Position numbers and translations under genes: made by a program. A stretch of DNA of 64,000 nt from Iris pallida (lineage: Eukaryota; Streptophyta; Magnoliopsida; Asparagales; Iridaceae). The stretch is taken from assembly GCA_029216955.1 (NCBI GenBank), contig JANAVB010015600.1, positions 32,185,587 to 32,249,586 on the forward strand, in the 5' to 3' direction. Positions 11,518 to 22,100 of this stretch are shown here, in pieces. The notes beneath the pieces are model-generated. The model made no database searches, was not told the origin of the DNA, and saw only the letters and a list, made by a program, of their open reading frames with translations. Each line of letters starts with the position of its first letter. The stretch's first letter is position 1.

Positions 11518-12277
11518 GATCAAGCATCTTCCTTCTCCTCTCCTCTACCATGGCTCTGACCCCATCTGCTCCTCCCTACTTCCCTTCTTCTTATTTGACT
11601 CTCTCAGCCACATATGATATCCAGCTCAAGTGTAGAGTCGGGGAAGAAGAAGTGGACAGGAAGAGGAGGGGGAAGCAGCACAGCCGGCGGCATGACCCGG
11701 AGGAAGTACAGAGGTTTTCTTCAACATACGTAGGAGAACTATAAGGATATATCTTTTCACAACATATCACCTTGTCAAAGACCCTTAATGTGATATCCAT
11801 GTTACCGCGGTGTCGGAAGACTAACATGTCATAATTTTCTAAGCCGTGTGTTTTGACATAATCCTCCAACCGGATTTCAGTTCTATGTAATAATGCAAGA
11901 TTACTACATAGGAGGAAAGAGTTAGGAAGATTATGTCAAAACACACGGCTTAGAAAATTATGACATGTTAGTCTTCTGATATCGCGGTAACATGGTTGTC
12001 ACATTAAGGGTCTTTGACAAGATGACATATTGTTAAAAGATATATATAGTTCTCCTACGGATTTGAAGAAAACATCTGTACTTCCTCCGGGTCATGCCGT
12101 CGGCTGTGCTGCTTTCCCCTCTTCTTCCTGTCCACTTCTTCTCCCCCGACTCTACACTTGAGCTGGATATCATATGCGGCTGAGAGAGTCAAATAAGAAG
12201 AAGGGAAGTAGGGAGGAGCAGATGGGTTCAGAGCCATGGTGGAGGAGAGAAGAAGGAAGATCATGCTTGATCAGAAC
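11518..12277. repeat. Large inverted repeat (fold-back) inside CACTA-1
   Basis: The arms, about 11518-11877 and 11925-12277, are near-perfect reverse complements around a spacer of about 50 bp. Examples are GATCAAGCATCTTCCTTCTC against GAAGAAGGAAGATCATGC, and CACACGGCTTAGAAAATTAT near the centre. A transcript across it would form a stem of about 350 bp. Frames inside the arms (for example 11591-11869 minus) are unrelated to known domains. Confidence 0.9.
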
Positions 12278-12476
12278 GGATGGCTCAGAACACAACCCAA
12301 AATTCATTCTAGCATACATTAGTGTGAATCATCTATGTTCTGTACATATGGTGTAGTATATGTTCTTATCGAATGTAGTATCTAAAGAATGTAACAGAAT
12401 CAAGATGAACTCACATAATGTAATACTAAAACGTCATCTACTACTATATAAGATATAGTGATAGGTTGTCGTATCA

Positions 12477-12836
12477 TCATTGCCGAGGAGGAGCCACTTC
12501 CCCCGGCTCTACATAATCAATACCATCCAAGGAAGGCAAAACAGAATCAGCATTGTCTTCCGGATCGTCCTCATCAAGGCATAACGGGTTGCTCAGCGTG
12601 CCCAGCTTTTTCAACTTCTCGCTGGCTGCAGAGTCAAAATGGGAATGGATCCTCTTTGCCGGTCCGGAGCTCTGACTCGCACTCGTCGCCTCGCTACCGG
12701 TTTCCTCTCCTCCTCTGACGCGGGTCATAAGAAAAAAAATTTCGTACCTCTTCTTCACATAAACATCATTGCCGCCTTGTACTCGAGCCTCCTCGTCTGT
12801 GACGCTATCCAACTTCTCGGTGTCTACACAACCCAA
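12477..12836 (-). CDS. Hypothetical 119-residue ORF in CACTA-1
   Basis: This is the longest clean frame in the element. It starts at MGCVDTEKLDSV and ends LPSLDGIDYVEPG ... PPRQ. It is hydrophilic, with a Ser/Glu-rich middle, a basic KRIHSHF segment and an acidic LDEDDPEDNAD stretch. No signal peptide, membrane segment or known domain is visible. Its last two codons and stop lie in the 210-bp module that also terminates two shorter ORFs here. It could be a remnant of the element's own DNA-binding protein gene, a captured host exon or an accidental frame. Confidence 0.35.
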   Translation of the reverse strand: MGCVDTEKLDSVTDEEARVQGGNDVYVKKRYEIFFLMTRVRGGEETGSEATSASQSSGPAKRIHSHFDSAASEKLKKLGTLSNPLCLDEDDPEDNADSVLPSLDGIDYVEPGEVAPPRQ

Positions 12837-13273
12837 AATTCATTCTAGCATACATTAGTGTGAATCATCTATGTTCCGTACATATGGTGTAGTATATGTT
12901 CTTATCGTATGTAGTATCTGAAGAATGTAACAGAATCAAGGTGAACTCACATAATGTAATACTAAGACATCATCTACTACTATATATATAAGATATAGTG
13001 ATAGGTTGTCGTATCATCATTGCCGAGGGATGAGGGTCGGAGGACAGTCAACTTTATCTACGGCTATATAGTTTCTGCCTCGCCAGTCGAATGGCTGCAG
13101 GGACCATGTCGTACCGTAGATTAATGCAAATGGAGCTGGAGCCAAAATACAGAAACCAAAATACAAAATCAAATTCCTGGTTTCCCCGAAAATACAAAAC
13201 ACAGTTCTAATTAATATATATTTTAAGTGTAAGAACGGATGGCTCAGAACACAACCCAATCTGAGAGGATACT

Positions 13274-13376
13274 CTGCAGATCCATCTGAGTAGGACGTAT
13301 ACTCTGAGAGATCACCTTTACAAGAATGATATCAGTAGTGGGATTGAGTGTGTACGTCCTACTCAGATGGGTCTCT
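13274..13376. repeat. Short inverted repeat
   Basis: CCATCTGAGTAGGACGTA at about 13279 is matched in reverse complement by TACGTCCTACTCAGATGG at about 13353, with a loop of roughly 55 bp. It is a hairpin-forming segment inside CACTA-1 with no obvious function. Confidence 0.8.
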
Positions 13377-13965
13377 CACCGTTACTATTTTTTCTGACAG
13401 CATGGTGGATGTGCTCCGTCAACAGATTCTTGTTCCGAGCTAAAACTTTGTCCCGGAGCTCAAGTGGACATCCTTGGTGTAGAGCTCGAGTGAGAGGTTC
13501 CTGACAGCATGGTGGTCTCCTTTGTTAAAGTATCCGTGCTCATCACACATTGGTTGTGGGACGAGAATACTTAATTCGGTCAAAGGGTACTGAACAGAAA
13601 GTCTAATTATCCCATATTTCAGTAATGTCAGTGAGCTAAATCATACTCAACTGTCGAGAATACTTAGGAGAAAACTCATTCACATGATTAGTATATCCAT
13701 CCTTCGTGACATAGCTGAAATTTTATAGGGCTCGATAATAATTATTAGTCAATTTATTCATCATTTCAAAACCCTGAAAATGCCCAAAAAAACTTCCAGT
13801 ATCAGTAAATAGGGCTCGAACCCTAAATTAGAATTCGAATCCAAGCAAAATATTAAATTGACAGTTGATATGCCCAAAAAAATGAGATTTTTCAGTATAT
13901 AGGTGTCACACTGTGAATCTCGTGTCCACACAGTGGGACACGACGTGTCCAAACCAACAAAATAG

Positions 13966-14290
13966 GTGTCACACGAACTAGAAGCGAGTCCACGCTCTCG
14001 TGTCCCCCACAGCGAGTCCACTGTCAGTCTCGTGTCCCCCGCAGGGAGTCCACGCTCTCGTGGACACGAACTAGAAGCGAGAGAGAGAGCTAGAAGACGA
14101 GAAGAAACTGGGGAGGAGCTACCAGAGGAAGGAGGAGGAGGAGAAGGAGGAGCTACCTGAGGAAGGAGGAGGAGGAGAAGGAGGAGGCCGGAGGAGGGAG
14201 ATCGCCGGAGGAGCGCCGCCGAGGAGGAGGGAAATCGCCGGAGGAGCGTCGCGGAGGAGAAGCGCGCCCAAAATTGGGGGGAAAAAATTA
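13966..14290 (-). promoter_or_regulatory. CT-rich leader-like segment near CACTA-1 right end
   Basis: Positions 14055-14290 are almost pure purine on the plus strand, so CT-rich on the minus strand. They contain repeated CTCCTCCGGCGAT units just inside the right subterminal zone. CACTA-2 has a CT-rich segment in the equivalent place (28620-28970) just upstream of its transposase. I infer a 5' leader for minus-strand transcription. Open frames here, such as 13966-14160, are composition effects. Confidence 0.45.
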
Positions 14291-14329
14291 TGAAATGATC
14301 GAAAAGGAAACCCTCGCTGGCTATATGAA

Positions 14330-14600
14330 ACGTTTAGCGACGTCCGCATAGGACATCGCTAAACGTCGCTGATATATAATAAATAGCGACGCAACTTAAA
14401 ATGCCTTGCGAAACGTCGCTATATCAGCGACGAGTACCGACGAACTTGCGACGCACTACCCTATTTAACAAAATATAGACGCTAGACGTCGTTATTAGTC
14501 GCTGTTGGCGACAAACAGCGACGTCTTATATTAACGTCGCTAAAACCCCAAACATTAGTGACGAAATTTTACGGAGTCGCTAAATACGTCGCTGATTTGA
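14330..14600. repeat. CACTA-1 right subterminal repeats
   Basis: Dense CGTCGCTA / TAGCGACG copies in both orientations mirror the left end and are very similar to those of CACTA-2. Confidence 0.85.
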
Positions 14601-14615
14601 CTTATTTTGGTAGTG

Positions 14616-15283
14616 GAAGACATTAGTAAACAAAATATTAGGGAAATTTTTGTAATGATAAAATAATGTGTTTTGATGTTATTAGCTTCGAGGATACTTG
14701 AATGTTGAAGATGGAATTTTAAAAAAAATTCGTGTTGATTGACGAGTACGAATTTCCTACTAAGGTGAGCTTGATTTTGCTTTCGACTAAATTGATTGGA
14801 ATTTATTGAGTTTCAAATTTTGAGGAGTTTTAACATTTTGAAGAATTTTAAAAATCTTACGGAATATAAATTTTAAGGAGAAATAAATTAGATGAATAAT
14901 CGAGTATAAAAAATATTGACGATTTTGTTAGAACACAAATTCGAAGATTACGACGATATCAAATATGAATTTGAATTTAAAGTATTGAGTTAGTGTTCAT
15001 AATTTGAGATTTAGAAGGTTATTTTCTATTTTGAGGTTAAACTTATTGATATTATGGTTGATCGATTTTTGACAACTAAGATGTTGTCATGCACGTGATC
15101 ATTTTCTAAACTATACCAATTGATTTATTTTCTAACCTGTTTTCGTTAAAATTTTATTTCCATCTTCATTCTCAAATTGTTTTGATCGTGTCTTCGTATT
15201 AAGAAATTTCTTGTACCTTCTCAACCCTACCTATCCTAGTTATTTCTTAATTTCGAGGACGAAAATTTTTAAGTTGGGTAGGA
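14616..15283 (+). mobile_element. Gypsy remnant C: 3' non-coding part and polypurine tract
   Basis: AT-rich sequence without coding potential leads to AATTTCGAGGACGAAAATTT at 15250-15269 and then AAGTTGGGTAGGA, immediately before a TG-starting LTR. The phrase TTCGAGGACGAA followed by a purine run is the usual 3' end of the internal region in plant chromoviruses. Gag and pol of this element are not present in the window. Confidence 0.65.
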
Positions 15284-16990
15284 TGTAAACTCCCTAAAAT
15301 TTTACTATAATTTTTTTTTTCATTTTTTTGGGTATTATACGTCAAGTACGAATACATAAATACTAAGTATTCATTTTTATATACAAAAAGTTCTATTGTT
15401 GTTTTATTATATAAATATAGAAAACATATATTTTGTTCAAGTATAGTATAAGTAAATATTTTTATTTGCTTAAAGATATGAAATGAATCGCATGAGATTT
15501 GCCAAAATTTTATTTTATTTTTATCATATATAATAAGGCTATTTTATTTTGTCGTAAAAGTAAGTAATAATTTAGAAAATAATGTTTTATGCGAATATAC
15601 TATTTGCATGCAAGATACATGAAAATAAATTCATGTATATTTTGTAAAATTTTGATTTCTGAAAAGGTTACTTGGATTTATATTTTATTATGAAAGACTA
15701 TTCTAAATTTATTTAAAATTATTTTATTTATTTACAAAAAGGTATTTTTAAATATTTAAATTTATTTGCTGTAATTTAAATTAGGATTTGATTTTATTGG
15801 ATTAGATTTAAATTAAAGATGAGATTATCTAATTCCCAATTTAGATATTATTAAGTTAGCTTAAAACGATTTAAATTAAATATGTGAATTATCTAGTAGG
15901 GTTTAAATTTACTAATCCTTATCTAACAAGGAGTCTCCACCTCCTATTTAGGGAGAGCTCATTTGTAGATATTTCACAATCCAAAATTTTCATTATCGTG
16001 TCTTGCATCGTGTATGTGTCCACCACTTTCTCCATGTCAGCCGTGACGACGGGTCCGACCCCGGGTGTCTTTCCACTATAATGTATTTTACATATACAAT
16101 TATCCTTCATCTTCGCTTCCGACACATCGGACATGACTTCGACTCGACCCCTTGTCACGCAGGACACGATTACAGTTCCTGACACCAAACCTAAACTCTA
16201 AACCTAACCCTAGTCGTACTCCTGCTCTTTGCCGCCACCGTCGCCTTATTGCCGGAATGCCCGCAACCCCTTCTCTCGACTGCCGGACCACTATGACCAC
16301 CCCTGTTTTCTTGTAACCTCCTCCTTCGCTGGCCCACCACCAGGGCAACCCCCATCATCTTCGTCTGGCTGCCAGCATCCCGCTGCTCCGTCCTCCCTCA
16401 TCGACCACCACCATGATAGATCCACTGTCAGCACCATCGGTCATCGCCACAAAACAGTAACATACCACCCCAGCCAAGCCAGTCGACGCCGGCAGCACAC
16501 GACCACCACCCTTATAGTCCATAATTACCATCACCACCACTCGAGCCGCCTAACACTATCTGCCCACGCCGAGATCCAAGCGGCCAGCACACAGTGGCCC
16601 GCGCTTGATGAGTCAACCCCGTGCCACCGAGTACCCTAGATCCGGCCAGCCGCTTGTGACCGCACTGTCGAGCTCCTCCTCCAGCGCCGCCTTCCTTCGC
16701 GTGCGCGTCCTCCGACCTTTCTTCCTCTCTCCGCCGTCGAAAAAACCCCATGGTGAGTCACCTCCGTCTCCCCCGCTCCCCTCTTCGTTATCCCCCTCAT
16801 TGTTCTTCCTCCTCTCTTCGCTTACTCTCTCTCTCTCATTCTCCTCACTCTTTCTTCTTCTTTTTCGACTAACATTCTCTCTTTTTCTGGAAGAAGAACA
16901 AAGCTCTTATGATTTTGGAAATTAATTTTTACACTTGGGCTAACCCATAGCTATTGGAGGGCAAGGCCATTAGGGCTAGGCTTTATTTGA
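15284..16990 (+). mobile_element. Ty3/gypsy LTR (element C), right end unclear
   Basis: The LTR starts TGTAAACTCCCTAAAATTT right after the polypurine tract. It is AT-rich to about 15950 and GC-rich from 16200 to 16740 (CCGCCACCGTCGCC and similar). It then has a CT-rich stretch (16740-16880, TCTCTCTCTC) matching the organisation of the 5455-8960 LTR. Frames in the GC-rich part (16229-16639, 16605-16925) have no domain and are judged non-coding. I could not identify the terminal CA, so the right limit is only where the composition changes. Confidence 0.5.
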
Positions 16991-18010
16991 TTTATCTTAT
17001 TTTTTTTATTTTTGTTTTGAGGCTCATAGATGTATAGCCTGTATATATGTATGTATGTATATATGTATGTATGAATATTAGTATAGTAATAATTATTATG
17101 ATTACTGTTGTTCTTATTATATTTATTATTATTATTATTTGTATTTTTATTATTTTATATATAAGTAATATTTTCAAAAATATTGGTGAGAAAAATAGGC
17201 TTGGGATCCACATTATATTCAAATTAGTTTCATATGATTGTATATTCCTATGACATTTTTTACCCTAAATCATTTTTTTTGAGATTTTATATTTTTCTAG
17301 AAATATTTTTGATTTATAAAAAGTAGTTACCATATTATACAATAATTTCTCGTCTTCACAAATATTTATTTTGACTAATAAAAACATAGCTCTCTACCTA
17401 AAAATCATATTTTACAAGAAAGTGCAAAGTCACTAGCAGTTAATTAGAACGAGAGAAAGCAGGTAACACTCACTTCTTCCTTCCTTGTAAAGCAGGTAAC
17501 ACTCACTTCTTCCTTCCTTGTAATTTTCTAGTTCCCACTTTAGTGAATGATGTATATACATTGATGTTTCTACATTCTTTTCTTGTTCTTTTTTTTTCTT
17601 TTTCCCAGTACGAATGGAATGCAAGAACAAAGGTGACAATGTGGTTTGATAATACAAATGACAGCCAAATTAAAATTTGATTGGCAGTCAAATATGAGAA
17701 TTTTGATTAGTTGGAAGCTGGATTCATTAGATCTTACTTGGATATTTTTCTTAATTTGGATATGTGATATAATAATCTTGTACGATATTCATGTATCATA
17801 CACCACGATGCGGACCTGGCACATATTTTGGCATATTCTAGTGTATTTTGGACTGTGTGTGGTGTCTAATATGTGTCCGACATAATACGACACCGACACA
17901 GGCACATGAATAACATGTGGACACTGACCCATTAATTGTGTCTTTCCAGTTTGATCTTATTTATTGAGAATTCAAATAGAGATCCATCTTTGTGTACTTG
18001 AATTTTCCAG
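16991..18010. other. AT-rich DNA upstream of the UXS exon
   Basis: It holds an ATGT-type microsatellite (17041-17075), a low-complexity ATT region to about 17160 and a perfect tandem pair of 33 bp (17458-17490 and 17491-17523, AGCAGGTAACACTCACTTC...). From 17640 on it looks like intron-type AT-rich sequence ending in the pyrimidine tract and CCAG acceptor at 18010. The preceding exon expected for a UXS gene was not found. Confidence 0.5.
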
Positions 18011-18098
18011 CTGATTGTTGCTGACAACTATTTTACTGGTTCAAAGGACAACCACAGCAAATGGATTGGTCATCCAAGATTTGAACTCATCGGACATG
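18011..18098 (+). pseudogene. UDP-xylose synthase (UDP-glucuronate decarboxylase) exon fragment
   Basis: UXS converts UDP-glucuronate to UDP-xylose, the donor for xylan. Cytosolic plant isoforms carry near their N-terminus the block seen here: VADNYFTGSKDN followed by KWIGHPRFELI. The exon is 88 nt, preceded by TTTTCCAG and followed by GTACTAG. It ends in phase 1 after a G, exactly where the family's next codon (Asp, GAT) would be split. The residue after FELI is Gly where the family has Arg. No other UXS exon (for example the segment that should follow in family members) is seen from 17000 to 25100. The copia element begins 77 bp inside the downstream intron. It is either a relic of a native gene broken up by transposons or a captured exon. 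Confidence 0.85.
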
Positions 18099-18175
18099 GT
18101 ACTAGATTTGTTTTCTTGTGATCTTGTTATTTGAGACATAGTAGATACCCTATGTGCCATTTGATCGTCTAAATA

Positions 18176-18296
18176 TGTTGAGAGTCAATAAGGGACCTTT
18201 AGTCCCACATCGGAATATGTAGTATGTAGAGGAGCTAGACTCCCTACAAGTAGTGAAGTAGTCCATCAATAAAATATACAACCATTATTTTCTACA
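18176..18296 (+). repeat. Copia A 5' LTR
   Basis: Starts TGTTGAGAGTCAATAAGG and ends TTTTCTACA. Compared with the 3' LTR it has C, C, G and C where the other has T, T, A and T. The run TCAATAAAATATAC near its end resembles a polyadenylation signal. Confidence 0.97.
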
Positions 18297-18309
18297 TGGT
18301 ATCAGAGCC
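18297..18309 (+). promoter_or_regulatory. Copia A primer-binding site
   Basis: TGGTATCAGAGCC directly after the LTR complements the 3' end of initiator methionine tRNA, the usual primer of plant copia elements. Confidence 0.93.
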
Positions 18310-19129
18310 ATAACTCTCTCTCTCTCTCTCCACAAATTTTTTTTGTTTCGACAACCCCCCCGATCCCCCCGGCCTCTACCCACTGCGCCCCCCCCTCCCG
18401 ACGCACCTTCGCCGACCCCCCTCCTCGCAGAACCCCCCCCGACCCCCCCTACAGAACCCCCCCGACCTCCACTCGCCGACCTCCACTCGCCGACCTCCAC
18501 TCGCCGACCCTCCCTTCCTTGCAGAACCCCCCCGACCATCCCCTGCAGAACCCCCCCGACCCTCCCCCCCGACCCCCCCGACCCCCCTGCAGAACCCCCC
18601 GATCCCCCCACCCGACCCCCCCGCCCCTCCTCTCCCGCAGCACCCCACCTCCCTCTCTCCCGCAGACGCCTCCCCCCCCAACAGCAGCACACAAACCCTA
18701 ACCCTAACCCTAGCTTTTTGCCATGGAAACCCTAACCCTAGACCTAGCAGCCCCATCAAACCCTAACCCTAGCTTTTAACAAAACAAAAAAAAAAAAAAA
18801 AAAACGGCGTATTTCGAATAGAGACGGCTGTCAAATCTTTATTTGCACCAACTCTGTTCCGTGCTTACGCCGTTTGGAACTAACAAATGCTTTATTTGTT
18901 ATTCCTTCTTCACATCGAGATCTATGCAGAGACTGATCATGTCTTTTCTGGTGTTCTGACGTGTTCACTTTACATGCGCACGCCGGTGCTGGCCAAGTTA
19001 GTAGCGCATTAGTAAAGTCTCTGGCGTTGAAGAAGATGATGTCGACGACGAAGACGACGACGTTGGGTCAGTTGCAGACTCCGACGACGACGACGAAGAC
19101 GACGAATTGAGTTCACAGTTGAAGACGCC
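18310..19129 (+). other. Copia A leader with C-rich tract and telomere-like repeats
   Basis: 18345-18670 is extremely C-rich, with repeated CCCCCCGACC units and a 17-bp tandem repeat (CTCCACTCGCCGACCT, 18471-18508). 18690-18777 contains several AACCCTAACCCTAGC runs. These are short interstitial motifs in a transposon leader, not a telomere. An A run (18784-18803) and a GACGA trinucleotide tract (19035-19105) follow. Large frames on both strands in the C-rich part are composition artefacts. Confidence 0.75.
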
Positions 19130-22100
19130 ATGGATTCGATCAGTGGCAAACTGACGGCCGAAGAGATGAAGGCCTTGGTTGATGATATCTTATCCAAGAG
19201 ATTAACCGAGGTAACCCCACGTGTGATCCATACTTATGTGGATCGGTCGCCTTACAAAATGGAGAAGCTAGAGAAGCTGGAGACGAAGTTGGAAGGAACT
19301 TCCAACTACTTGAAGTGGTCGCGGCAGGCGATGCGGACACTGAAGGGACGTGGCTTGGTTGGCTATGTCACTGGCCAAGCCAAGGCGCCAGCCGATCACT
19401 CCACCAAGGAGTTTGCTGTGTGGGAGATTGTCAACAATGTCGTAGCTGGGTGGTTGACTGCCTCTTTAACCGACCAGGTGTCGGGCAATATCGAGGCTAT
19501 GGAGGCTACTGCTGATATATGGCAAACTCTCAAAGATATGTACTCCGGCTCCGGCAACCCTATGCGAGTCTTTCAACTGTAAGATGAACTCGATAGGGTG
19601 GCCCAAGACGACCGTACCATCTCTGAGTACGCGGCCCTGTTGAAGAAGTATTGGTCTGATCTGGATCATTATGACCCTCTTGGGATGGACGATGCACAAG
19701 TCGAACCAGCCTTCGCAAAGTACTTTCAGACGTTCCTGGCTTATATTTCCCGACAGCGTATGATGAAATTCCTGAAGGGACTACACCCTGTATTTGAGCA
19801 GCGACGGAATATCCTCCTATCCCAACCCACGCTTCCGACCTTGGAAGAAGCTATAGCTGTTATGACACAGGAAGAAGCTCGACTGAAGTTGATGCCCAAC
19901 AAGGGCTCCTCCCAGGGGGAGCCAGCCGCGGTTGAAAAGTTTGCCCTTGCTGCCTTCAATCAACCTCCATCTATGGGTGGTGTTTGTCACAATTGTGGTA
20001 ACTCCGGACATTACATCCGATTTTGTCCAAAACCCTTGCGCAATCAGTCTACTGATCGAGGACGGGGTCGTGGAGGCCGGCGTGGTGGTAGAGGAGGCTA
20101 TGCCGGTAGAAGAGGCGGACACAAAGCAAATCTGGCAGAGGAAGGGGGAGAGAATCAACTGGCTGAAATAACCCCGCTTGAGTGGGAGTTCCTTGAGAAG
20201 TTGCGAGGCACAAAGCTGGGTTCGGTCGACTGTCCTGGGGCATCTTCAACCTCGGGAGATCACCTCACTTGCTTTGCCCAAACCAGCACCGATGATTCTG
20301 CACGTGCTCTTGCCTCTATCCATCAGTCAGGATGGATTATGGACTCTGGGGCATCTCACCATGTCACGGGGTCCCGTGATGCCTTTCAGGGATATACTCA
20401 CCTACCATTGCCGGAGAGTATTCAGACCGCTGATGGTACATCCTGCCCTGTCATGGGTAAAGGCACTGTCGCATGCACCCCCTCCATCACTCTAACCAAT
20501 ATCCTACATGCTCTGTCCTTTCCTGTCAATCTCCTATCCATTAGTGCCATTATACTTGATCTTAACTGTACTGTTTCCTTTGACATTCCTCAGGTGACTT
20601 TTCAGGAGAAAGGGACAGGACGACGACTTGGGACTGGCACATGGCATAAGGGGCTGTGGTATTTAGACAGGACTGGACTGGACACCGCATTGGCATCCTT
20701 GGTTGCAGACGCACCACCAGCAGCTTCCTATCGCAGTGTTGAAGCCGACTTGCTACTCCACCACCAGCGTGTCGGTCATTCTTCTTTTAAAGTTATGAGT
20801 CGAATGTATCCGTCCTTATATCAAAGGGCTAATAAAGAGAAGTTATTTTGTAATGCTTGTGAGTTGGGCAAACATACCAGAAGTATGTATGTGAGCACGG
20901 GGAATAGGAGTTCAGCTGCTTTTGACATGATACATTCAGATGTATGGGGCCCTTGTCCTACGACTGGTATTAACGGCTTTCGATGGTTCATCACCTTTAT
21001 TGACTGTTATACCCGCGTAACATGGATCTATCTTATGAAGAATAAGAGTGACGTCCTTGAGGCCTTTCAGGACTTTCATCGACGGGTGAAAACTCAATAT
21101 GGTGCTAAAATTAAGTGTTTCCGGTCAGACAATAGGACAGAGTATACTAATAAGCGAGTTGCTGAGTACTTTTCCACTCATGGAATACTTCATCAAACTT
21201 CATGTGCTTATACTCCAGCCCAAAATGGTGTGGCGGAACGAAAAAACAGACACCTGCTAGAAGTCGCACGGACGATGATGCTGGCTATGAATGTCCCGAA
21301 ACACTTTTGGGGGCAGGCTATATTGACGGTCTCTTATCTTATCAACAGAATGCCATCTCAAGTATTGGACTAGAAGACACCGTTGGAAATGCTTACTGGG
21401 GCAACGACATACACTGTTCCACCAAAAGTCTTTGGATGTGTGTGCTTTGTCCAAGATAATAGGCCAGGCGTTGGCAAATTGGATCCTAGGGCAATTAAAT
21501 GTGTCTTCGTCGGTTACACGGCGACTCAGAAGGGTTATGCCTGTTGGAGTCCAGTCGAGCGAAAGATGTTTGTCAGCATGGATGTTACTTTCAGAGAACT
21601 CGAACCATACTATGGTTCGGATGAAGGTTCAGCATTTGGTGACACACCTACCACAAATGGCGTTAGATGTGAGGGAGAGATAATAAGTCCAAATGTGGTC
21701 GTCAGATCGGTTCCGTGTCCAGTTATAGAAAACTGGACGAAAGGGGGAGAGCACAGTGACTCAGATACAGATAATGAAGAAGAATATCCATATGTTACGC
21801 AGGGAGAGCAGCAGACAAGGGAAAAGGAGCTCCAAGTCTACAGAAGGAGACAACAGAAGTCCAGTACTGTGCCTATGCCGTGCCCTGTGCCTACTGTGCC
21901 AAGTCCCTCGTCTACTCCTGCTCCAACTCCTGAAGATGTTGCCCCCGCACTGAATCACTCGGATTCGGATGCGGATCTCTCCGACTCGGATGGTATGATC
22001 TCTCTACCACCTATTGCTCCCTTAAGGAGATCTTCTCGCATCAATACGGGTAAGGCTCCTGCTCGTTTTAATGATTACGAACATAACATTGCCAACTTCT

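Larger units (their letters stand above)
11059..13030 (-). repeat. CACTA-1 internal module present three times
   Basis: A block of about 210 bp, from ATGGCTCAGAACACAACC to CGTATCATCATTGCCGAG, occurs at about 11059-11270, 12283-12487 and 12825-13026 (the third lacks the first few bases). On the minus strand each copy begins right after a short open frame that ends in Arg-Gln-stop. Two of these frames share WSLQPFDWRGRNY and VDKVDCPPTLI (at about 11272-11370 and 13018-13115), while the middle one is unrelated. The pattern looks like duplication of an exon-end plus 3' sequence, with one copy later replaced or diverged. I recognise no family. Confidence 0.8.
10379..14615 (-). mobile_element. CACTA-1, complete non-autonomous CACTA (En/Spm) element
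   Basis: The ends are CACTACTAAAATCTGTCAA at 10379 and, on the minus strand, CACTACCAAAATAAGTCA from 14615. Each runs into ATCAGCGACG-type subterminal repeats. The flanking trinucleotides are GAA at 10376-10378 and GAA at 14616-14618, the 3-bp target duplication of the superfamily. The length is 4,237 bp. No transposase domain is present, so movement would need proteins from an element such as CACTA-2, whose left end shares 28 of 29 terminal bases with the right end here. The CT-rich leader-like segment near the right end suggests minus-strand transcription. Confidence 0.95.

Noticed and set aside
16229..16925. Frames with His/Pro/Ser-rich content
   Set aside because: They lie in the GC- and CT-rich core of a gypsy LTR; no domain and the opposite strand is equally open.
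18285..18759. Long Pro-rich and Gly/Arg-rich frames on both strands
   Set aside because: They are translations of the C-rich leader of copia A; low complexity with no conserved feature.
18690..18777. Telomere-like AACCCTA runs
   Set aside because: Too few, imperfect and inside a retrotransposon leader; not a telomere or a large interstitial telomeric block.
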